A DNA stretch of 64,000 nucleotides from Costus lasius (lineage: Eukaryota > Streptophyta > Magnoliopsida > Zingiberales > Costaceae), in NCBI GenBank assembly GCA_027563935.2, contig CM050450.1, positions 11,267,957-11,331,956 of the forward strand, written 5' to 3'. This document shows positions 56,599-64,000 of this stretch, piece by piece. The notes under the pieces are model-generated. The model ran no database searches. It was not told where the DNA came from and saw nothing but the letters and a program-made list of their open reading frames with translations. Made by a program: the position numbers and the translations under genes. How positions within the stretch are numbered: the stretch's first letter is position 1; each line of letters opens with the position of its first letter.

Positions 56599-58489
56599 TG
56601 CTGTTGTTAGAATAGATTCATCTAAACACTTTTTGTACTACATAATAACGCAACTATTACATTGGGGCAGCACAACCAAGCCTTACACCGTTGCCAACAA
56701 GCCGGTGAACGCAAACTTCTCGCGCTAGCCCCGTCGCCCGCGCGTTAGACAAAAACGAGACGGGGAACGGTAAGCGCTCGCCCGACCCCTTTCTCCTTAT
56801 CCATCGCCAACCCTAATCGCTCCAACGGTTGAGCTCGCCGCCGCTGCCTGCGCTTGCTCCATTGAGGGGATCCTCGCTGCTGCTGCCTGCGCCTGCTCCG
56901 CGAGGGGATCCTCGCCGAGCATCTTCACCGTCGACCCTTCCATCAGCCGACCCCTTCCTCGCCGCCGTTGCCTGCCTTCGTTCCATCGATTGGGTTGGGG
57001 ACATCGACAGGATTGTTCAGCTGCGTGGTGAAGAAAGGTACAATCTGTTCTTTGTTTTCTTCCCCCTTCCTCCGCGCCTTAAACTCTGATTGCAGTCGTA
57101 ATCTGCGCTGATTCATGAGCGAAATTTGCTCCTGAATTGCTTTGCTTCATTTCCTCTGTTCGTGAATTTGTGTGGTTCGATCTCATGGATCTTTTCTTGC
57201 GCTTAGACGACTGCTGTACCTGTTTGCTCTGATGCCCCAGTGAAGCTCTTGTCTCCATTTTCTCATGGTTTATTGATTTCAATGCTTCACCAGCACTGTT
57301 TTCTGTGTACTGAGGATTAGATGGATTGCTTAATGAACTTACAGTGTTTGGAAACCAGAGACACGCGTCTTGACATTTGCCTCTTCCTTTGAGTAAGAGG
57401 CACAGGGTAATGACTAATGAATGAAAATTTTCTTTTCTTAACCTTTGAAACAAACTAGATATAACATGTTTCTACTGATTGAATTTCTACTTTTTATCTT
57501 GACGAGTTGCCAATATTTCCTGGTCTCTATACCCCCTGTGATGATTAAGCTTTGAATCAGTTGAGGTGCACCACATTCAGAGTCAACCTAGTTTCCTTCA
57601 TCCAATATATCTAACTCATCCAAGGTCGATTCAAACTATAACGTTTAATTAGGATTTCAAATTTTAAAGATACAACTTAATTCAAAATGATGACATAGTG
57701 TTCATTGTTTATTTTTTAGATGTAACCTAGTTTTCCTAATTTTATCAATCCTTCTTCAAGCTTTAATTTTATTCATTCTAAGTATTTGGAAATAGTGTTA
57801 AACTCAACAGTTTATCCAAACAGTCTTAAGCTTATCTAACCAGCTCTGGTCAAACCAGCTTTGGTTAAACCAGCAAAATCTATAAGCTCTCACAGCTCCA
57901 AACTGGCCCATAATCCCTAACATCTCTGTCGCCGCGAGCCCACCACTCGTCGCCGTCGTTGCTAGCCAACTGCTAGTCTCCGCCATTGCTGTGAGTCCAC
58001 TGCTCGGCGCCCCTGCGAGTAAGCGACACTGACGACTGCGTCTAGGACTCTGCTCGACACTCGCCTTCATCTTCGACTCGACGCCGCCAACTCATTCAAG
58101 CAACAGCCAATAGAGAAGATTTGTTGCCACCCCTCATCCAGGTTTGTTAGGAAAACCCAAAGCTTAGACTCATAATGTTATTTTTTTCTTGCGATTTTGA
58201 TTTGGAGTCTGAGATAGAAATGAGATGTTAGTTAACATGCTCCATCGTTAGAAATGTATAGGAACCCTAAATTAGATTTTGGCCAACAATGTATAGATTA
58301 GATTTTTTTTATGTTATTAAATCAAAAGTATAAATTAGTAGGATTTTGTTATGGCGGGTAGCTGATTTTGATATGACTGTTTGTCTTTGGAGACATTAGT
58401 TTGTCGTTCTATTTTTTATCGTTACAGGTAGCCTGACTTAGTGTTTGATCGTTACAGGAAGCCTGATTTAGTGTTACGAATAACTAAAG
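56599..58489 (+). other. LIP2: LIP2 promoter and intron-containing 5'UTR
   Basis: Likely leader exons are GC-rich blocks at about 56780-57037 (donor GAAAG|GTACAA) and, as an alternative first exon, about 57880-58140 (donor CCAG|GTTTGT). They splice to the coding exon at one of two tandem acceptors, GTTACAG at 58421-58427 or 58451-58457. The frame 56829-57089 inside the first block is Pro/Ala-rich and runs past the donor; I read it as leader rather than coding. Exon limits are inferred from splice signals and base composition only. Confidence 0.45.
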
Positions 58490-59203
58490 ATGCAACGAAT
58501 TAAACCACAGCGAATCCTTGAGGCCTACAAATATGGAACCATTAATTACCTTGATGCACTTAAGCTCCAAGAAAGGCTTGCTTATGATAGAAAAATAGGT
58601 AAAATTCTAGATACAATCTTATCCCTTCAGCATCCACCAACATATACTCTGGGAAAAAGGCGAACTGATCACAATTTACTAGTATCTGTGTCTGATCTCA
58701 AAGCCATGGATGCTGAGCTTCATTACACAGAAAGAGGGGGTGATATCACATTTCATGGACCAAGGCAAGCAGTCATTTATCCCATTGTTAATCTGCGAGA
58801 GATTGGATTTGGTGCAAGGAAATATGTTGAAGGACTTGAGACTGTTATGATCGAAGTAGCATCCTTGTATGGAGTTAATGCACATCCTGGGAAGGCAGGT
58901 GAGACTGGGGTGTGGGTTGGTGATAGAAAAATTGGTGCTATTGGTGTTCGGATTTCTTCAGGGATCACTTCACATGGTTTAGCCTTCAATATAGATCCTG
59001 ATTTGAACTACTTCAAGCACATTGTGCCTTGTGGTATACCAGATAGAGGAGTTACATCTTTGAAAAGAGAAACTGAGAAGGAATTACCAGCTGATGAAGT
59101 GATCCATGGGCAACTTATTCAATCCTTTGCAAAGATATTTCAATTTAAAGACATCCAGTGGAAACAAGGTAAATCTATTTTGCCAACTGAAGGAATCAGG
59201 TAG
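58490..59203 (+). CDS. LIP2: Octanoyltransferase LIP2, mitochondrial (LipB family)
   Basis: An intronless coding exon of 237 codons, the usual plant LIP2 length (about 235). It transfers the octanoyl group from acyl carrier protein to lipoyl domains, the first step of lipoate assembly on mitochondrial glycine decarboxylase H protein and 2-oxoacid dehydrogenases. LipB signatures are present: HPPTYTLGKR, RGGDITFHGPRQA (residues 82-94), the catalytic Lys147 in RKIGAIGVRISSGITSHG, and the acyl-accepting Cys181 in VPCGIPDRGVTSL. The start at 58490 gives a family-length protein. The N-terminus (MQRIKPQRILEAYKYGTINYL) has no strong classical presequence, which is also true of known plant LIP2. The frame is intact and looks functional. 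Confidence 0.93.
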   Translation: MQRIKPQRILEAYKYGTINYLDALKLQERLAYDRKIGKILDTILSLQHPPTYTLGKRRTDHNLLVSVSDLKAMDAELHYTERGGDITFHGPRQAVIYPIVNLREIGFGARKYVEGLETVMIEVASLYGVNAHPGKAGETGVWVGDRKIGAIGVRISSGITSHGLAFNIDPDLNYFKHIVPCGIPDRGVTSLKRETEKELPADEVIHGQLIQSFAKIFQFKDIQWKQGKSILPTEGIR

Positions 59204-62073
59204 CATTGTAGCAAATATATTGGCAATGTTTGCTTTTGATTTTTTACTCTTTTTTACATTCATTTTTATTGCTATCGGTGAGTGGTCAAAATTGTTCTTC
59301 TACTTTCCCTCATCCAGTATATTCACTTTTTTGTATACAAACAAACATTGTAGAATTGAAAGGCCTTGCGTCGGGATTCATTCCATTTGCAAATGCTCCA
59401 CTTGAATTAGTTGTTGCAGTAGTTTCTGCTGTAATTTATTACTCCTGATCCTTGTACACTCAAAACTCATGAATGTGATTATAATTATATATTTGTTAGA
59501 TAGTTTGAATTCGGAGAATGATGCTAACCGAAAATTGCAGATCTGTTTGTAAGGCGCCCTCCTCTTGACTAGATAACAAGTCATTATCATTTATCGTAAT
59601 AGTTACTGGATTCAAATGATTAATCATTTTTAGTTTGTTTTTAGCTAATTGTGATAGCATGTTCGCTATTAACTTTTAATTTCACTGAATGTATCGTACA
59701 ATTTGAATCTATTTTGAAATGCATGCTCTTTTTTGCAATTTTTCGTGATCAAATCTATTTGGTTACTGAGTGTCAGAAAGTTTCTACTTATAAATAAAAA
59801 AAAATGCATATATTTCCTTAAAACCATCTGACCTTCAAAGAGGAGCCTTAATCTAATCTCAACAAAAAAAAAAGATTAAAATAAATTTTGTACAGATCAT
59901 TTTGTAAAATTTATAATATAACTATCATTGTCCTAGTACCATCAATAATGTAATTGTAACTAGGAAGTGAAGAATGCTGGAAAAGAATATAGTACCCTCA
60001 ATTATGTCAGAGCAACTCTATATTATGAACTGCTAAAATAAATAAAAGAACATGCCTATAATTATTACATAAACATGGATATGCATAAATACATGAATAT
60101 TTGTTACAATACTTGCACATTACATTCATAAATAGTGTTTAGTTCACGTAGTTGATGCATGCGATATAATTACTGTTTAGTGTTATTTTCTGTTGAAACC
60201 TCAGAATTATCGTGGCAGTTAAATCACTGTTAAGTGAAGTGATTTAATTTTTCTTAATTTGTGAATAATCTTCAAGGAGTTATTTGTAATATATGACAAT
60301 TTCCCTACGTAGGGACGATAGTAGAAAGTATAATTTTGTGCTACTGTTTCTAGCAAACCTGCGTTAAGTTTTGTTCTGTTGGGCAGTTTTCAGTAATAAA
60401 GTAATTATTCATTGTGTGTGTGATGGGTATGTATTCAGTTGAAGTTTGTATGTATGTAGTTATATTTTATGACTGTTTTATCTGGCTAATTTGAATGTCT
60501 ATGTTTTTATGTTCATTGTAATGTTTTCTGTTGATGTTTTTTAATCCGTACGTTGGAATCTTTCAGAGTAAGGAGCTTGCCGAAAAGGTTTAGTTGGTGT
60601 TCAAAGAATTGGCTTCACTTTGATTGCAATCTGGCATTCTGGCTACTTGTGCACGTGGAATCCTATTGCATTCAAATCTAAATTCTAAAAGAAAATCTCT
60701 AAGCACTAGAAAAAGTTTGCAGCTTATCTAACTTTTGCAATCTCACTAGATTTACAATTTTTGAATCTGTTGATAGGATGGACTTAGGACAAAGTAGTCC
60801 CATGGCAAAGTTGGCCTAATAGCTAAAGACTACATTTGGCCATCTAATCTAAATCTAGAGATATCTTTTGTGTGATGCAATGGCTGATGACTGATTAGTA
60901 GAAAAAAATTGTCATCCACTGCCTCATCACATATGCCTTCTTATTAACTAAACCAAATGGCGCTGCAAAAGGTAGTCAGAAATTTGGAATAGTTAAATGT
61001 TGGCAACATGATGCTCTATTTTCCTAGCACTAGACTTCAGTGGACAGAAAAAACTAGATCGCAGTAATAATAAATCTTACTTTTTTACAAGTTTTCTGTC
61101 TTATTTTCGTGCAGCAACTCTTTACTATCTTGTCTATAAATAATATGGACCAATTTTATTCTGCTTTTACAATTTTTTATTTATTGCAAATTTGCAGTCT
61201 GTTCTTCATTGCTCCGTGTGATTTTAATATTCTTATTTTTTCTCTATACATTTTCATCTGAAATTACTCCAAATATTCCAAAAAGTCAGTATTATTTTGC
61301 ATCCATCAAGCACTTACTGAATTCCATCATATTGTGGAAACAATAGTAATAATGAAGTTAGTTTTCAGCATTCAATTTTAATAATTATAACGTTAGCTGT
61401 TTTTCACGATATGATGGGTGTTTGATTATATATACATATTTTGATATTTTAGAATCTATATTAGCAAATTGAGACTAAACCCTGGACAATAGGAACTATA
61501 AAGAGATAGAAGTTGGGATTTAAGCGTACATGTTTATGGTATGTGTTCCTCACCCTTCATACTGATGGTAACTTTGTGTACTAGTGTTGAGCTTTCCCTT
61601 GGTTGATTATTTTAAAATGTTAACAGTAAGCAGATCTTAGATAGGGATCTTCACAGCTGTTTGTACTTGAGATTCACGACGTGGAGCATATGGGCCGCGG
61701 TATAAAGTTGCTGCTTCACTTCACTATGATTTACCTCTTTTAATTTCTAAGTGCTTGTTGTTAGAATCTCCGTATAAACTAATTGCTTAAGAAATGGTCT
61801 TGGTCAGTAAGGTTAACAATGGCTGCGTACTGCAAGCTTGTTCTCATATGCTGCTATTTATTTTGGCCACTAAATACTTCCACATATCTGCTACTCCACC
61901 CTTTTTTTGACCTCACCGTTTCTTCTTTGCTTCCAACTACAATGAAGAACAACCCCAGAGTTTTGGGTAGCAGGATCCTGTTTCCTCTCCTCCTTCACAG
62001 TGCTTTGTGCTCTGCATCTAATCTACCTACCAGGAGAGAGTTGACAAGAGGAAATTGACAAAGTAGGAGGATC
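59204..62073. other. LIP2 3' flank and AT-rich sequence, no firm gene
   Basis: LIP2 3'UTR followed by AT-rich sequence. Splice-like signals occur (possible donor CAG|GTAGCA at about 59200, possible acceptor TTTCAG|AGTAAGG near 60566), so extra 3'UTR exons are possible. The 91-codon frame at 61783-62058 is hydrophobic with no recognisable domain, and I do not call it. Confidence 0.4.
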
Positions 62074-62202
62074 ATGCTGCCTTTGGCAAATGATTCTGGT
62101 GATCAAACTAGCATGCAAGTTGTGGATAAGCAGCCTGAGAAGGCAGTCAAGGCAAGTTTAAGAAAGCTGCCTCCGAGCAAGTCGAATCCAACGCAGAATT
62201 AG
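62074..62202 (+). CDS. Possible small ORF, 42 codons, unrecognised
   Basis: The ATG at 62074 follows an AGGAGGATC context and encodes a short polar protein with a basic C-terminal run (KASLRKLPPSKSNPTQN) before TAG at 62200. The bases stand out from AT-rich surroundings as coding-like. The overlapping +1-type frame is also open (KFKKAASEQVESNAELAEHL...) to TGA near 62240, so the true frame is unclear. Codons after the TAG (QNIYVKWKRGVNDLLLWF) also look protein-like, so a terminal exon of a spliced gene with a premature stop is possible. Expression is unknown. Confidence 0.25.
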   Translation: MLPLANDSGDQTSMQVVDKQPEKAVKASLRKLPPSKSNPTQN

Positions 62203-63065
62203 CAGAACATCTATGTGAAGTGGAAGAGGGGAGTGAATGATCTCCTTCTATGGTTTTGTAGTGAGTTGTTCTAGCTCTGGCTTCTTTCCGTCCCTTTTTA
62301 CATTGTAGACTTGTAGAGGATGTAGAAAATGATAATGTTGGGACGCTACACTTTCCTAGCCATCAAAATGAGCGTCTTATTTAGACATTAGTAGAGTGTA
62401 AGCAGTGAATTACTCTTTCGGCTATGAAGAAATAGTTTTGACATACAGTTCATGTGTGCCGGTGTGAATTAGGCTTCCAAGGCAAGCTGGTAAATGTATA
62501 GATCTGGATTATCATTCACCCACGTATATTCAGAGTCATGTTTGCACATTATATGTGAACTCTAGCTGTAGGAGTTTTCCGTGCAGCTAACAAAGATAAG
62601 GCGGTCAATGGTCACAAGTTTCATTAATCTAGACGTGTACATCAGTAACAGAAAGAGACAAGGAGAGAGAGTTGCCCAATCTAACATTTGTGTCTAATCA
62701 TTTTCTAGACACTGACACTTGAAAGGTCTTAGATCACGAAGACAATCACTTTATTACTCCCTTACGCCCATATTATTTAGCTCCCAAAGAAGTCTCTCTT
62801 ATGTAACACATCGCAGAGAAATTCACATTTGATATTGTTAAATAGCCCAATAGAGTTCATACCATTGTTATTCGGATGTAACTAAAGGATTTGAACCCTC
62901 GTATCAGGAATGATGCTTACCAAAATATTTAGTCAATGAAAATTTTATTAATTTTCTCTTTCGATAGGTATAAATAAAGGTGGCAATTCAAATCATTTGG
63001 CGATAAATAGGTCATGTTATCACGACGAATGGCCTATTTAAGCTTATCTTAAATTTGAAAAAAAA
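62203..63065. other. Intergenic, no gene seen
   Basis: Ordinary AT-rich sequence with a short GA-rich stretch near 62650. I see no ORF, repeat ends or RNA gene. Confidence 0.5.
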
Positions 63066-63458
63066 ATTCCTGAGCAACCGGAGTTGTTCAAGATTCCTAA
63101 GCAACACTCCCTAAAAAAAAATCTACGATCCTAAAAATCGTAAAAAAATTATTATAGTGTAGTACACGATGAGAGCTTTCCAACGGTACCAAGATCATGA
63201 ATTTTGACTGTGTGCACGATGAGATATCGTGGACACAAAGATCGTGGATCAAAACACTGTTCACAGTGCATAAAAAATTCACGATCTTTATATCCATGAT
63301 ATTTCATCGTGGACACAACCAAAATTCACGATCTTGGTACCGTTGGAAAGCTCTCATCGTGTACTATACTGCAGTAATTTTTTCACGATTTTTAGAATCG
63401 TAGATTTTTTTTAAGGGCGTTGTTTAGGATTTCTTGTGCAGTGCCCTTGCTTAGAAAA
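63066..63458. mobile_element. Long-arm foldback MITE
   Basis: The left arm (from about 63066, through CCTAAGCAACACTCCCTAAA and ACACGATGAGAGCTTTCC) is inverted in the right arm (GGAAAGCTCTCATCGTGT ... TTTAAGGGCGTTGTTTAGGA, ending about 63458). Arms are about 180 bp with roughly 85-90% pairing, and the loop is about 30-40 bp around 63240-63275. There is no coding capacity. Weaker pairing continues a little further out on both sides, so the ends are approximate and no target duplication was fixed. Its transcript would form a near-complete hairpin, a typical small-RNA source. Confidence 0.8.
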
Positions 63459-64000
63459 TTTTTTCTAAATTTGACTTACTTATTAATTGGATAAGTTTAT
63501 ATTTATTTTATTGGAGAGGATAAGATATCTAGGCAGAGCGGCCATTTAATTAAAAAAAAAAATTTGGATCCATGTCCAAATCCAACGGATCACACTTACC
63601 GAGAAAAAAGTATACTCAAATCTAACTTGTTTATAAATGGGTCAACTAGACCCAAACTTATTTGATATGTTTAATATATAAATATATAAAAATAAATAAA
63701 ATAAATATAAAACAAACATTGTATATACTAAATAGGTATTGTATTTTATATATTTATATGTTAAACATATTAAATAAGTTGTGTATAAATAAAACGTGTA
63801 ATATAAATAAAACGTGAAAATTTACTATTTTCATATTTTTTTACACAATAAAATATTACATATTTTGGAACTTTTTGCGATTATGAGACTGATGAAGTAT
63901 ATGGTAGAAAAAATTAATATATTTTTAAAGTAGTTTTTGCGATTATGAGACTGATGAAATATATGCGACAGACGTATATGGGAAATTTTTTCCCTCGTTT
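63459..64000. other. AT-rich right edge with a short tandem duplication
   Basis: Very AT-rich. TTTTTGCGATTATGAGACTG occurs at 63872 and again at 63934 (62-bp period, two units, followed by GATGAAGTATATG and GATGAAATATATG). Nothing else is supported before the window ends. Confidence 0.6.

Noticed and set aside
52200..56680. A single MITE interrupted by F and G, suggested by a GTTTGGAGTTGCC-like left end and a GCTTGGTTGTGCTG-like right end (reverse strand)
   Set aside because: The terminal match is weak and the lengths cannot be checked. Not strong enough to annotate.
61941..62058. MKNNPRV start resembling the N-terminus of ribosomal protein L26
   Set aside because: Only about seven residues match; the rest of the frame has no similarity to L26.
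1..64000. tRNA, rRNA or snoRNA genes
   Set aside because: The tRNA-like matches I noticed are only retrotransposon primer-binding sites. I saw no complete cloverleaf, A/B-box pair or rRNA segment by eye; a covariance-model scan would be decisive.

Overview
The window is a nuclear segment of a flowering plant. It carries three plant genes with spliceosomal structure, several foldback MITEs and a deep stack of LTR retrotransposons. GC-rich codon use in the receptor-kinase gene next to AT-rich neighbours suggests a monocot, but I cannot name a species. There are no prokaryotic features.

Layout. (i) 1-4252: retrotransposon-derived sequence with a 64-bp tandem repeat, two MITEs (1896-2052 and 3452-3863) and the leader of the next gene. 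(ii) 4253-6826: a single-exon CrRLK1L receptor kinase of the FERONIA/ANXUR type. (iii) 7826-16969: a complete 16-coding-exon gene for the beta subunit of cytosolic ATP-citrate lyase. Its exons sum to exactly 608 codons plus stop, and it has a 5'UTR intron. (iv) 17885-56593: the retrotransposon block. (v) 56599-59203: LIP2 (mitochondrial octanoyltransferase) with an intron-containing 5'UTR, followed by poorly resolved 3' sequence. (vi) 63066-63458: a long-arm foldback MITE, then AT-rich sequence.

The retrotransposon block resolves into layers, most closed by target-site duplications (TSDs). A minus-strand Ty3/gypsy chromovirus (E1, 19555-51364, TSD CCTAC) is the base. E4 (24343-31576, TSD CTCGT) sits inside E1 between protease and reverse transcriptase. 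E3, an Athila/Tat-type element, lies in the right LTR of E1 (34046-51195). E2 (36184-43444, TSD GCACG) lies inside an LTR of E3. E5, a lone LTR (45766-47708), lies inside the E3 internal region. Outside the stack are a solo LTR (18176-19278, TSD ATAAT), a gag-only element F (52362-55480) and a second solo LTR G (55486-56593).

The most unusual signal is shared by E2, E3, E4 and E5, none of which encodes a polymerase. Each LTR family carries an array of short perfect palindromes whose sequence is specific to that family. E2, E3 and E4 carry the same palindrome type again inside the element, just downstream of a conserved hairpin (CTTGGG-AGGCAA-CCCAAG) that follows the coding region. Further downstream a CACTG...CAGTGGTACC hairpin is found, in two clean copies in E3 and E4, and then a TTGCTT-GAGGAC-AAGCAA-type hairpin at the polypurine tract. 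This looks like a conserved cis-acting RNA or DNA architecture for non-autonomous Athila/Tat elements. The functional reading (dimerisation, packaging, protein binding) is inference.

The three host genes belong to unrelated processes (cell-surface signalling, cytosolic acetyl-CoA supply, mitochondrial lipoylation) and no functional cluster is implied.
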